From positions 1,364,001 to 1,428,000 of the forward strand of contig NZ_CP170723.1 of NCBI RefSeq assembly GCF_043099285.1: a stretch of 64,000 nt of DNA. The letters are read 5' to 3'. Under the pieces are notes generated by a model. It was not told the origin of the DNA, made no database searches, and was given only the letters and a program-made list of their open reading frames with translations. The stretch is from Oryzobacter telluris. GTDB lineage: Bacteria > Actinomycetota > Actinomycetes > Actinomycetales > Dermatophilaceae. The translations under genes were made by a program, and so were the position numbers. Of the stretch, positions 32,809 to 41,434 are shown piece after piece (positions within the stretch are counted from its first letter, which is position 1; every line of letters begins with the position of its first letter).

Positions 32809-33954
32809 ATGACCAGCGCACTCGAGACGCCAGTGGGGCATCCACCGACCACCTCCCCTCGGTGGCTGCGCGACCGTCCTGCGCTGGCGGCGACATCACT
32901 CTTCCTGATCCTCCAGGGTGGTGCTGCGTTGGCCTTTCACCTGGTCGAGCCCGGGTGGCCGAACGGTCGCCTCAACTGGGACGCCGCCCACTATGAGTCG
33001 ATCGCCCGGAGCGGGTACCCGGAACTGCCTTCTGAGAACAGCCCCGCGGACCTGAGCCCCTACGCCTTCTACCCCCTGTACCCCCTCCTCGTGCGACTGC
33101 TTTCGACGCTGGCCGGGTTGTCCATCGCGACGGCTGCGGTGGTCATCAGCGTCACGTGCGCGACCGCTGCTGTCGTCGTGGCTGCCCGGTGGATGGGTGG
33201 CTTGTGGGGCTCGTCGGGGTCACTGGCAATCGTCTTTGGGCTGGCACTCTCACCAGCCTTCCCAGTGCTACAGATGGCGTATGTCGAGGGCCTGGCCTTG
33301 CTCCTCGTCGTGACCGCGCTGCGCTCGTTGGCGTCGGAGTCGTACCTGCTCTGCGGCGGTGCCATGGTGTTGTTGGGTTTCTCCCGAGCCATCGCTGCGC
33401 CGTTCGTCGTCGTCTCTGCCGTTCACCTGTGGTCGCTCCACCGGCGCAGCGAGCGCGGAAGGCGGTTGGCGGCCCCGTTGATGCTCGTCGGTGTCGCCGG
33501 GCTGGCCAGCTTTGCGTGGCCGATCGTGTCGGGACTCATGGCAGGGCGGCCGTTCGTCTACTTCGACGCGATGAGGGGTTTCCGCAAGCCGGGGTCTCCA
33601 CCGTCGATCCTGTTCGCCGCCCTCGAGTACCCCTTCCTCGGGCTCCTCGTTCTCCTCTTCGTCGGCCTCACCACGTGGGTCGGGCTCCGCATCGTCCCCG
33701 ACGAGACCCCGGTCGTCCTCCGCGCGTGGATCGTCGCCTATCCGCCCTACCTCGTCGCCGTCTCCGTCATCAGCACCTCCCCGCTCAGGTACCTGCTCCT
33801 GGCCTTCCCGATCGGACTCGTGTTGGTGCCGGCGCTGGCCAGGCTCCGCTGGCGCCTTGCGGTCCTGGTACCTGCGATCGCCGTGTCCATCATCGCGTCA
33901 TGGTGGTGGGTCGCCACCTTCGTCCCCACGACGATCGACGGCACCATCCCGTAG
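32809..33954 (+). CDS. PIG-V-like mannosyltransferase family membrane protein (GT-C)
   Basis: A 381-residue membrane protein. The first loop LNWDAAHYESIARSGYP (about 48-64) contains the WD that is typical of PIG-V/GT76-like enzymes, followed by FYPLYPLLVRLL and MAYVEGLALLLVV in a following span. About nine hydrophobic segments. The frame is open upstream to 32599, but that part is not hydrophobic and reads as noise, so ATG 32809 (or GTG 32803) is chosen. It resembles the protein at 49561-50823. The 237 bp before it hold no gene I can see. Likely uses a polyprenyl-phosphate sugar. Confidence 0.75.
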   Translation: MTSALETPVGHPPTTSPRWLRDRPALAATSLFLILQGGAALAFHLVEPGWPNGRLNWDAAHYESIARSGYPELPSENSPADLSPYAFYPLYPLLVRLLSTLAGLSIATAAVVISVTCATAAVVVAARWMGGLWGSSGSLAIVFGLALSPAFPVLQMAYVEGLALLLVVTALRSLASESYLLCGGAMVLLGFSRAIAAPFVVVSAVHLWSLHRRSERGRRLAAPLMLVGVAGLASFAWPIVSGLMAGRPFVYFDAMRGFRKPGSPPSILFAALEYPFLGLLVLLFVGLTTWVGLRIVPDETPVVLRAWIVAYPPYLVAVSVISTSPLRYLLLAFPIGLVLVPALARLRWRLAVLVPAIAVSIIASWWWVATFVPTTIDGTIP

Positions 33955-33974
33955 GGACGAACCGGTCATGAGGA

Positions 33975-35048
33975 TCAGCGCGGCGCCAGCACCTCCGCTG
34001 GGCTGGGTCTTTCCGCCGCGGTCGCAGATGATCGACGCCGCGTCCGGCGCAGCACGGGGCGCTCGACGAGGAACCAGGACGCCACGGCGAACGGCATCGT
34101 CGCCGCGATGCTCACCGCGGCGAAGCCGACGACTCCCAGCGTGGCCGCCCCGAAGGCCGCGAGCACTTGCTGGACGGGGAAGGAGTAGACGTACGTCCCG
34201 TAGGAGACGTCGTTCGTCTGGAACACGCCAGACGGGAGGGTGGCCCCCAGCCAGACCAGGCCGTAGGCCAGTGGCGCCGCAGTCAGGGCGTACCCCCACG
34301 CCGGGGGAAGTGTGAACGTTGCGACGACCGCGAACAGGAGGCAGGCGATGCCGACGAGGTGGTTGCTCCTCAGCTGGTGGCGAAGCGCCCACATGGCTGC
34401 GCCGGCGGCGAAGGTCGCGAGCAGCCGGAGCCCATGGTGGGTGAACGGAGATCCACCGTCGAACGGGCCGTGGACCACCACCACCAAGGCGCACAGGGCC
34501 AGGGCGAGCGCTGGAAGGGCGACGGGGGCTGCACGGCGCACCCTTGCCACGAGGAACAGTCCAGCGCAGACGTAGGCGATGGCCTCGTACCACAGGGTCC
34601 ACAGGGAGCCGTTCCAGACGCCCGGATATGGCACCCGCATCAAGGTCGAGTCGATTCCCCACTGGCCGATGAAGAGCAACGCGTTGCCACGGATGTAGTC
34701 GAGGGCGCTCATGAGCTCGAAGTGCTCCCGCGTCCGCAACGTCACTAGGGGGGCGAACAGCAGCGCGACGACGACGAGGCACACCCAGAACGCCGGCAGG
34801 ATCCGCGCCATCCGGTGACGGAGGAACGCCAGAAGGGGGAGTCGGTCGCGGGATTGCGCGATGAGGTAGCCCGACAACGCGAAGAACCCGCTCACGGCGA
34901 GGCCGGCCAGTTGTGGTCCACCCGGCCAGGGCGAGCCCGAGAGCGGCCAGCTGTGCCCGACGACGACGAGAAGTGCCAGGGCGAGCCGAACCGCGTTGAG
35001 GGCGTTGGCGCGGCCATGGAGGCGTTCCCCCACCAGTTGCCCAGACAC
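33975..35048 (-). CDS. Acyltransferase 3 family membrane protein (second copy)
   Basis: A 357-residue O-acyltransferase with ten or so spans. GRANALNAVRLALALLVVVGHSWPL (in pieces: NALNAVRLAL, VVVGHSW) has the span-1 His; FFALSGYLIAQSRDRLPLLA, RHRMARILPAFWVCLV and WNGSLWTLWYEAIAY (about 137-151) are family blocks. GTG 35048 is chosen because TAGGGT (35061-35056) lies 7 nt upstream; GTG 35057 overlaps that box. It is convergent with the PIG-V-like gene and divergent from a GT4. With the gene at 29932, two different acyl modifications of the polymer are likely. Confidence 0.87.
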   Translation of the reverse strand: MSGQLVGERLHGRANALNAVRLALALLVVVGHSWPLSGSPWPGGPQLAGLAVSGFFALSGYLIAQSRDRLPLLAFLRHRMARILPAFWVCLVVVALLFAPLVTLRTREHFELMSALDYIRGNALLFIGQWGIDSTLMRVPYPGVWNGSLWTLWYEAIAYVCAGLFLVARVRRAAPVALPALALALCALVVVVHGPFDGGSPFTHHGLRLLATFAAGAAMWALRHQLRSNHLVGIACLLFAVVATFTLPPAWGYALTAAPLAYGLVWLGATLPSGVFQTNDVSYGTYVYSFPVQQVLAAFGAATLGVVGFAAVSIAATMPFAVASWFLVERPVLRRTRRRSSATAAERPSPAEVLAPR

Positions 35049-35061
35049 GGGCGACACCCTA
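35049..35061 (-). promoter_or_regulatory. Candidate leaderless promoter, second acyltransferase
   Basis: Minus strand TAGGGT (35061-35056), 7 nt, GTG 35048. Confidence 0.45.
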
Positions 35062-35196
35062 GTTTCATGCGGCGTCTGACACACCGCGGTTGGGTTGTTT
35101 CCCTTCCGCGCGCCGGTGGCGTCGACCGCCAGGTCAGCGACGGGGAGATCTGACGCCGTACCCTCCGGAGAGCGTTCGTCGACGGAGAGGGTCGTG

Positions 35197-36378
35197 GTGG
35201 CGAGAATCGTCTGGGTCAAGACCCAGCCTTGGGGGGTCGTGCGAGGGGGCCCGGACCTGAGAATCAGCGCCATGGTCTCCGTCGTCGCCGAGGCTGGCCA
35301 CCAGGTCATGATGATCTGCCCCGCCACGCCCTGGGGAGAGCTGGAGGCCAGCCACGACTTCCCTGTCGTGACGGTGGCCGACTATGCCTGGCGGCCCGCG
35401 CGCTGGGCTTCTCGATTGGCGTCCGTCGAACCCCTGCGGGCGGCTCGAGGCCACCGGAAGGCCGTGCGGAGTGCTGCTGCGATCGTCGCGGCGTTCGAGC
35501 CTGACCTCGTGGTCGTGGCCGAGGTAACGAGCGCGGCCCTGGCTTCCAGGGTGGTCGGCCGGGGCCTGCCCACCTTGTACGACGCGCACAACGTGGACAC
35601 GCGCCTCTACCGCGACCTGCGACGGACCGCACGAACGTGGTTCGAGCGCGTGACCTACGGGGTTGACGCTTCGAGGGTGGCGATCAAGGAGGGGGAGCTG
35701 GCTCGCCGGGCATCCGGCATCCTGGCTGTGAGCGAGATGGACGCCGAGCACTTCAGACGCGTCGTTCCGCAGACCCGAGTCGACGTCGTGCCCAACAGCA
35801 TCTTCACGCCGACCGAGATGGAGGGCCTCAGTTCAGCACCGAAGCTCCTCTTCGTGGGAAGCCTTGACTACCCACCGAACGTGGAGGCACTCACGGAACT
35901 TGTGACCGAGGTGTTGCCCGTCATCCATCACGCCGAACCGCGCGTCCGGCTGGATGTCGTCGGTCGCCGCGCTCCGGCTTCGCTGCGTGCCGTGATCCAG
36001 GCCAGCGTCGCGGAGGTCCGGCTGCACGAAGCCGTCGCGGACCTCGCACCGTTCTATCGGGAGGCGCGCTGTGTCGTACTGCCTATGCGGTCCGGAGGTG
36101 GGACGAACCTCAAGGTGGTCGAGGCGATGGCTTACGGGGTTCCGGTCGTCTGCACGCCAAAGGCAGTCTCGGGCTTCGGGGTGAGGGACGGTGAGGCTTC
36201 CGTCCAGACGTCCTCGCGACTGTTGGCGGACGCTGCGGTTCAAGTTCTCCACGATGACGTCCACGCGACGTCCCTGTCGAAGGCCTCCCGGGAGGCCTTT
36301 GTGACGCGGTTGTCGATTGACACGGCGGTGAAGGTTCCGATGCTCGCGGCCCTTGAGGCGGCACTCTCACGTCAATGA
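35197..36378 (+). CDS. GT4-type glycosyltransferase
   Basis: A 393-residue GT-B enzyme. N-terminal half: ARIVWVKTQPWGVVRGGPDLRI and YDAHNVDTRLYRDL (about 128-141). C-terminal half: LLFVGSLDYPPNVEALTELV (about 217-236), FYREARCVVLPMRSGGGTNLK and the nucleotide-binding KVVEAMAYGVPVVCTPKAV (about 307-325). GTG 35197 is 6 nt behind GGAGAGG (35184-35190); GTG 35194 is the neighbour. It is similar in layout to the protein at 46190-47371 (shared FVGSLDYPPN), so the two are probably paralogues with different acceptors. Confidence 0.83.
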   Translation: MARIVWVKTQPWGVVRGGPDLRISAMVSVVAEAGHQVMMICPATPWGELEASHDFPVVTVADYAWRPARWASRLASVEPLRAARGHRKAVRSAAAIVAAFEPDLVVVAEVTSAALASRVVGRGLPTLYDAHNVDTRLYRDLRRTARTWFERVTYGVDASRVAIKEGELARRASGILAVSEMDAEHFRRVVPQTRVDVVPNSIFTPTEMEGLSSAPKLLFVGSLDYPPNVEALTELVTEVLPVIHHAEPRVRLDVVGRRAPASLRAVIQASVAEVRLHEAVADLAPFYREARCVVLPMRSGGGTNLKVVEAMAYGVPVVCTPKAVSGFGVRDGEASVQTSSRLLADAAVQVLHDDVHATSLSKASREAFVTRLSIDTAVKVPMLAALEAALSRQ

Positions 36379-36444
36379 CGGGGTCCGCGGTTCACGGCGA
36401 TGCGCCGGGCGCCCTGTGCGTGGCCCGGATATCCTCGACAGGCC

Positions 36445-37335
36445 ATGAACGATTCCGCGTCGGAGGGTCACCACCCGATGCCTCGAGGTGATTCCGTGCC
36501 CGAGGCGCCGTGCTGGCTCTGCGGTGCCACCTCGTCACCTGATGCGACATACGGGCCGGCTGGCTTCGTACGCTGTGGCACGTGCGACTTCCTCTTCGCC
36601 CCCGCGAGAACGACCGAGGAGCTCCACGAGCTGTACACGGACGAGTACTTCGCGAACTATCCGGGCGGCACCTCGTACATTCACGACCTCGCACAACGTC
36701 GGTTCGAGGCACGCACACGGTTGTCGTGGGTCCACGAATACTGCGCGGAGGGCCGCCTTCTGGAGGTGGGGAGCGCCAACGGCGTGTTCCTGCACGAGGC
36801 GCAGGCCTCAGGGTTCGCGGTCGAGGGCATCGAGCCGGCACCCGGCCTGGCTCGGGCCGCACGCGTCACCTTTGGTGTTGATGTCCAGGCCGCGTTCATC
36901 GAGACTGCTTCCGTTGGCGACCGCACCGTCGACGTCGTCTGTGCCTGGCACGTACTGGAGCACCTGCGCGACCCCCTCTCTGCTCTGGTCCGGCTCCGAT
37001 CGGCCTTGCGGCCCGACGGGCTGCTGTTCCTTGAGATCCCGAACATCGGTAGCGTGCGAGCCCGACTATCGGGCACCCGGTGGTTTCATCTCGACCCGAC
37101 CAACCACGTTGCCTTCTACTCGCCCGAGCAACTGGCGACGTTGCTCGGGCAGGCCGGTTTCGAGGTGGCCAACGTCCACACGGTCTCGGGACACAGCATG
37201 TTGCGGCCGCGCGTCGCCTTGGAGCCAGCCCGGCTCGCCGCGCGCCTGTACGACACGTGGGCGGAGCGTGCCTGGCAGGCTCGACGCCATCCGACAAAGC
37301 ACGAGATGCTCCGTGCTGTCGCCCGCGCGGTCTGA
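36445..37335 (+). CDS. Class I SAM methyltransferase with N-terminal zinc ribbon
   Basis: A 296-residue enzyme. Cysteines in CWLC (about 23-26) and CGTC (about 43-46) form a zinc ribbon; the SAM domain has LLEVGSANGVFLHEA (about 103-117), GIEPAPG, and DVVCAWHVLEHLRDPLSAL. The WFHLDPTNHVAFYSPEQL block matches Methyltransf_23 enzymes of polysaccharide loci. ATG 36445 is preferred over an in-frame ATG at 36400; TATCCT (36430-36435) lies 9 nt upstream. Probably methylates a sugar or lipid-linked intermediate; the position is unknown. Confidence 0.82.
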   Translation: MNDSASEGHHPMPRGDSVPEAPCWLCGATSSPDATYGPAGFVRCGTCDFLFAPARTTEELHELYTDEYFANYPGGTSYIHDLAQRRFEARTRLSWVHEYCAEGRLLEVGSANGVFLHEAQASGFAVEGIEPAPGLARAARVTFGVDVQAAFIETASVGDRTVDVVCAWHVLEHLRDPLSALVRLRSALRPDGLLFLEIPNIGSVRARLSGTRWFHLDPTNHVAFYSPEQLATLLGQAGFEVANVHTVSGHSMLRPRVALEPARLAARLYDTWAERAWQARRHPTKHEMLRAVARAV

Positions 37336-37347
37336 GCGCAGGTAGCC

Positions 37348-38874
37348 ATGACACAGAACGAACGTCCGGCCCGGGAGCGTGCCGTTGAGGCGGCGCACGA
37401 GCCGTCGGACCCTGGCACCGTCGACGACGGAGGCGGCCGGGCCAGTGCGAGGGTCGTCCGGGGCGGCGTGCTCCGAACGTTCGGTTACGGAGTAGGGGCC
37501 TTGGCCAACGTGGCCGGATCGGTCCTGCTGTTGCGGTACCTCGGCGTCGAGCAGTTCGGGAGCTACGCAGTCGTCACGTCTCTGGTGGCCCTCGCCGGAG
37601 GACTGGCCGACGGTGGCTTGACCGCTGTGGGGAACCGTGAGCTCGCGGTGCGAGGCGGTCGTAAGGAGCGACGGTTGCTCATGTCTCAGCTGCTGGGCAT
37701 CCGTCTGCTCGTCACCCCAGTCGCGATGGCGTTGGCCGTGCTCTTCGCCTTGGCGGCTGGGTACCCGGCTCTCCTCGTTCTCGGAACCCTGCTCGCCGGA
37801 CTCGGGTGGATCGTCTCAGTCGCTGCCTCCGCCCTGGCAATGCCCCTGTCAGTGGAACTGCGCATCGGCGCGCTCACGGCGCTCGACCTTCTCAAGTCTC
37901 TGGGTGCGACAGCTGCGATCGTCGTGCTCGTCCTGATCGGGGCAGGGCTCCTTCCCTTCTTCGCTGCGGCAGTCCCGACTGCGGTGGTTGCAGTCCTCGT
38001 CACCCCGCGCCTGCTGGCGAAGGGGTCGCTGGGATGGCCGACGCTGCGCCTGCGGGAGTCCGGTGAGCTGGTCAGGAAGTCGCTCATCATGGCGCTCGCG
38101 ACCGTCGTCGGTGCCGTGTACCTCAGGTTGCTCACCCTGCTCGTCTTCCAGCTCTCGGACGAGACCCAGACCGGCCTGTTCGGGACGTCGGCCCGCATCC
38201 TCGAGGCCATCACCGGGCTGCCCTTGCTGGTGTTCCTCGTCGCACTGCCGGTGATGTCGCTCGCGTACAAGGAGAACCGGAACTCCCTGCGCCGCTTCTT
38301 CCAGCGGATGGTCGAGGTGTCGACGGTCGTGACGTGGTTCTTCGTCACGGTGCTGGTCGTCGGCGCCGAGCCGATCATTCTCGCCGTGGGGGGTGCCGAG
38401 TACGCACAAGCGATCCCAGTCCTGCAGGTGCAGAGCTTGGCCCTCGTGGGGGCACTTCTGGCCATGGCGTCGACCATGGCCGCCATCGCCATGGACCTCG
38501 ACGCTTCGATCCTCCGCGCGAACGCGACGGCCCTCGGCTGCGCGTTCGTCTTGGGAATCCCCGCCGTGCTGCTCTGGGGCGCCTTGGGAGCCGCAGTGGC
38601 CACGGTCGCCGGTGACCTCGCTATGGCCGCCGTGTACTGGGTGGCACTGGGTCGAGCAGACGCGCAGATGCGTCCACGCTTGCGCCACACGTGGAAAGCA
38701 CTCGTCGCGGCTATGGCGGCCGTGGTGGTTGCCACCGTGGCACCTGTGGGTGACCTCGTCGCTACCGGAATCGCCGCAGCGGTCTTCGTCGCTGTCGCAC
38801 TCGTCACCCGAGCGGTGCCTGCAGAGGTCTTCGATGCCCTGCGGCATCGTGGCATCGGGGGTGGACGAACATGA
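37348..38874 (+). CDS. Wzx-type oligosaccharide flippase (MOP superfamily)
   Basis: A 508-residue inner-membrane protein with 12-14 hydrophobic segments after about 45 polar residues. GVLRTFGYGVGALANVAGSVLL... and YLGVEQFGSYAVVTSLVAL (about 61-79) are the usual span 1-2 signature, and SDETQTGLFGTSARILEA (about 269-286) lies at the start of span 7. It would flip undecaprenyl-linked repeat units to the outer face. Its stop overlaps the next start (ATGA). No Wzy or Wzz is clearly present, so the polymerase is either one of the nearby GT-C-like proteins or outside the window. Confidence 0.87.
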   Translation: MTQNERPARERAVEAAHEPSDPGTVDDGGGRASARVVRGGVLRTFGYGVGALANVAGSVLLLRYLGVEQFGSYAVVTSLVALAGGLADGGLTAVGNRELAVRGGRKERRLLMSQLLGIRLLVTPVAMALAVLFALAAGYPALLVLGTLLAGLGWIVSVAASALAMPLSVELRIGALTALDLLKSLGATAAIVVLVLIGAGLLPFFAAAVPTAVVAVLVTPRLLAKGSLGWPTLRLRESGELVRKSLIMALATVVGAVYLRLLTLLVFQLSDETQTGLFGTSARILEAITGLPLLVFLVALPVMSLAYKENRNSLRRFFQRMVEVSTVVTWFFVTVLVVGAEPIILAVGGAEYAQAIPVLQVQSLALVGALLAMASTMAAIAMDLDASILRANATALGCAFVLGIPAVLLWGALGAAVATVAGDLAMAAVYWVALGRADAQMRPRLRHTWKALVAAMAAVVVATVAPVGDLVATGIAAAVFVAVALVTRAVPAEVFDALRHRGIGGGRT

Positions 38875-39659
38875 CCAAGGGCGAGAGGAGCATCCTTCAC
38901 GACACAGACCTGACGGTGGTGCACCTCGTTAGCGCCTCCTATGGAACGGGCCCAGTGGAGCAGTTCGCCGACGCCTATCGGCGCCACGACCCGGGCTGTC
39001 CGCACCGCCTGCTCGTCCTCTTGAGCGGAATTCGCGCGGACCGTGCACCGCAGCACCTCGTGGCGCTGCAGGGGATCGAGTACGACGCCATGGAGGTTCC
39101 GCGCTCGACCATCGACCTGCAGTCGTACCGAGTGGCTGCAGCTGAAGTGCAGACGCGAAGGCTCTGTTTCCTCAACTCCCACAGCGCACCTGTATCGGAC
39201 GGATGGTTGCGGCGCCTGGACGAGGCCTGGCGTGCGCCGGGGGTCGGCCTCGTGGGAGCCACGGGTTCGTGGGAGTCCATGGGCAACGCTCGCCCGTGGC
39301 GGCGGTGGCCTGAGTTCCCGAACGCGCACCTGCGGACCAACGCCTTCCTTATCGAGCGCGATCTCATGACGTCCTTGTGGTGGCCGACGGTCACCAGCAA
39401 GCACCGCGCATGGGAGCTCGAGTCGGGACGGCGGAGTCTGACGCGCCAGGTGCAGTCGCGCGATCTGGGCGTCTTCGTCGTCGGTCGGGAAGGTGTCTTC
39501 GCGCCGGAGCAGTGGGCAGTGAGCCATACCTTCAGGTCCGGCGGGCAGTCGAACCTCCTCGTGGCCGACAATCGAACGCGCCAATGGGCGGAAGCGGACT
39601 CCCGAACACGCGAGCACCTCTCGACGCTCGCGTGGGGATCGGGGGGCGACAGCCTCTGA
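38871..39659 (+). CDS. Probable GT-A glycosyltransferase of unassigned family
   Basis: A 262-residue soluble protein coupled to wzx by ATGA. LTVVHLVSASYGTGPVEQF starts a Rossmann-like half; RRLCFLNSHSAPVSDGWLRRL (about 96-116) occupies the place of the DxD strand in GT2 enzymes but reads NSHS; LVGATGSWESMGN and FPNAHLRTNAFLIERDLM follow. I have seen this pattern in other surface-polysaccharide clusters without a characterised member. The missing DxD makes a metal-dependent GT-A mechanism doubtful. Likely transfers a sugar in the same pathway; confidence in coding is high, in function moderate. Confidence 0.65.
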   Translation: MTKGERSILHDTDLTVVHLVSASYGTGPVEQFADAYRRHDPGCPHRLLVLLSGIRADRAPQHLVALQGIEYDAMEVPRSTIDLQSYRVAAAEVQTRRLCFLNSHSAPVSDGWLRRLDEAWRAPGVGLVGATGSWESMGNARPWRRWPEFPNAHLRTNAFLIERDLMTSLWWPTVTSKHRAWELESGRRSLTRQVQSRDLGVFVVGREGVFAPEQWAVSHTFRSGGQSNLLVADNRTRQWAEADSRTREHLSTLAWGSGGDSL

Positions 39660-39744
39660 CCGGCCAGTCGCGCCCTTCAAAGTCAGGCTCTCGGTCGTTC
39701 GGTCGTCGTGCTCGGATATCCCCAGCATGGGCACCCGCCGTGAC

Positions 39745-39785
39745 TAGAGTGAAGGAATTCCGTGGGCGTGAAGGAGGAGGTTGAC
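39745..39785 (+). promoter_or_regulatory. Candidate promoter and strong RBS of the CDP-sugar operon
   Basis: TAGAGT (39745-39750) is a possible -10 box. AAGGAGGAGG (39771-39780) ends 5 nt before GTG 39786, which is why that start is preferred over the in-frame GTG at 39762. From here to 47371 genes overlap continuously. Confidence 0.55.
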
Positions 39786-40673
39786 GTGGCCGCAGGTCGG
39801 GCTGCGACGACGACGATCGCGCTCCCCGTCTTCAACGGCGAGCGGTTCCTCGGGGACGCCATCGACTCGGTTCTCGGCCAGACGCTGGCGCCGACGGAGT
39901 TCCTCGTGTTCGACAATGCGTCGACCGACCTGAGCAGGCTCCTCGCGACGCAGCGCCTCGGAGAGGACGCCGTGCGGGTGGCACCGCGAAACGCGGGGGC
40001 CTCATGGAACTTCACTCGGGCGGTGGAGGAGTCGACCGGCGAGTACTTCGCCTGGCTGGCGGCCGATGACCGTTTCCATCCGCGTTTCCTCGAGCGGACA
40101 ACCGCTGCCCTCGATTCCTCGCCCTCAGCTGCGGCTTGCCTGTGCACCGTGGAGTTCATCGACCTCGAGGGGCGCACGGTCGGGCTGCAACGGGATCCGG
40201 AGCTCGCCGACGTCCGGCCCAGCGTCCGGTTGCGGTCCTTCCTGAGGCGGCACCGATGGACCGAGTCCTACTGCCTGTACCGCAGGGAGGTCCTCCTCGC
40301 CTCCCCGATGTTCCGTGGTGAGTTCGCCGCCGACGTCATCCTCACCTGGTGGTTCCTCCTTCGAGGTCCGCTCGTCGTCGTCGACGAGCCGCTGCTCCAG
40401 TACCGCGTATACCCGACGAAGACCGACGAGGAGATGGCCGACAGCCTGACCCCCGGGGCTCGCCCGGTCAGCTGGCGCAAGCTGCGCCTATGGCGTGCCC
40501 TGTGGCGTGAAACCTCCGGGCCCGACGTGGACTGGATGACGCGTCGGACAGCCCGCGGGGAGCTCCTTCTGGCACTGACGAGCCGAGCCTGGCTCGACCA
40601 CAACCTCAAGGATCTCAAGCACGTCCTGCACCACCGACCTCGTCCACTCCGCAAGGGAGCCCCCACATCATGA
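39786..40673 (+). CDS. Family 2 glycosyltransferase
   Basis: A 295-residue GT-A enzyme. TIALPVFNGERFLGDAIDSVL (about 9-29) and VFDNASTDLSRLL give the nucleotide site; the metal-binding motif is FAWLAADDRFHP (about 85-96, DD). A C-terminal YCLYRREVLLASPMF and WWFLLRGPLVVVDEPLLQYRV block is common in GT2 enzymes of O-antigen-like clusters. It begins the eight-gene run that makes and uses a CDP-sugar; its stop overlaps the next start (ATGA at 40670). It may transfer that sugar. Confidence 0.85.
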   Translation: MAAGRAATTTIALPVFNGERFLGDAIDSVLGQTLAPTEFLVFDNASTDLSRLLATQRLGEDAVRVAPRNAGASWNFTRAVEESTGEYFAWLAADDRFHPRFLERTTAALDSSPSAAACLCTVEFIDLEGRTVGLQRDPELADVRPSVRLRSFLRRHRWTESYCLYRREVLLASPMFRGEFAADVILTWWFLLRGPLVVVDEPLLQYRVYPTKTDEEMADSLTPGARPVSWRKLRLWRALWRETSGPDVDWMTRRTARGELLLALTSRAWLDHNLKDLKHVLHHRPRPLRKGAPTS

Positions 40674-41434
40674 AGACCGTGATCCTGGCAGGCGGTCGGG
40701 GTACTCGGCTTGCCGAGGAAACGCACGCGATCCCCAAGCCCATGGTGCTGATCGGTGGACGGCCGATCCTGTGGCACATCATGCAGCACTACGCGGCTTA
40801 TGGGTACACCGATTTCGTTGTCGCACTGGGGTATCGCGGCTATGTCATCAAGGAGTACTTCGCGAACCACCTCCTCCACGAGTGTGACGTGTCCGTCGAC
40901 CTGGCCTCAGGCACGGTCGAGTACCTCTCCCAGAGCCGGGTCGACTGGAAGGTCACCCTGATCGACACCGGGGAGGACTCCATGACCGGGGGCCGGCTCA
41001 GGCGGCTGGCGCCGTTGTTGACGGAACGTTTCCTCCTTACCTATGGAGACGGGCTGTCGGATGTGCCCGTTGACGAGGTCGTCCGCCGTCACGAGGCCGC
41101 CGGAGCCCTCGCTACTGTCACCGCCGTCCACCCTCCGCCGCGCTTCGGATCACTGGGCGTGTCCAATGGTTGGGTCGACGAGTTCCGTGAGAAGCCGGGC
41201 GACCTGCACGACTGGATCAATGGCGGCTACTTCGTGGTCGAGCCGGAGGTCCTCGACCTGATCGAGGGCGACGCGATGCCGTTCGAGTCCGCGCCGCTGA
41301 CGGCCCTGGCCGATCGTGGGAAACTGGCGGCGTACCAGCACGACGGCTTCTGGATGCCCATGGACACCGTGCGGGAGCGCGACGAGCTCAATCGCATCTG
41401 GGATTCGGGGAGGGCCCCGTGGCGGACGACGTGA
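40670..41434 (+). CDS. rfbF: Glucose-1-phosphate cytidylyltransferase
   Basis: A 254-residue nucleotidyltransferase that makes CDP-glucose from CTP and glucose-1-P. The signature loop is VILAGGRGTRLAEETH (4-19) with IPKPMVLIGG (21-30); TYGDGLSDV (about 124-132) is the metal-binding strand, and HPPPRFGSLGV then NGGYFVVEPEVLD and FWMPMDTVRERDELN are characteristic of RfbF and separate it from RmlA. ATGA overlap with the upstream GT2. It is the first enzyme of the CDP-sugar cassette. Confidence 0.95.
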   Translation: MKTVILAGGRGTRLAEETHAIPKPMVLIGGRPILWHIMQHYAAYGYTDFVVALGYRGYVIKEYFANHLLHECDVSVDLASGTVEYLSQSRVDWKVTLIDTGEDSMTGGRLRRLAPLLTERFLLTYGDGLSDVPVDEVVRRHEAAGALATVTAVHPPPRFGSLGVSNGWVDEFREKPGDLHDWINGGYFVVEPEVLDLIEGDAMPFESAPLTALADRGKLAAYQHDGFWMPMDTVRERDELNRIWDSGRAPWRTT

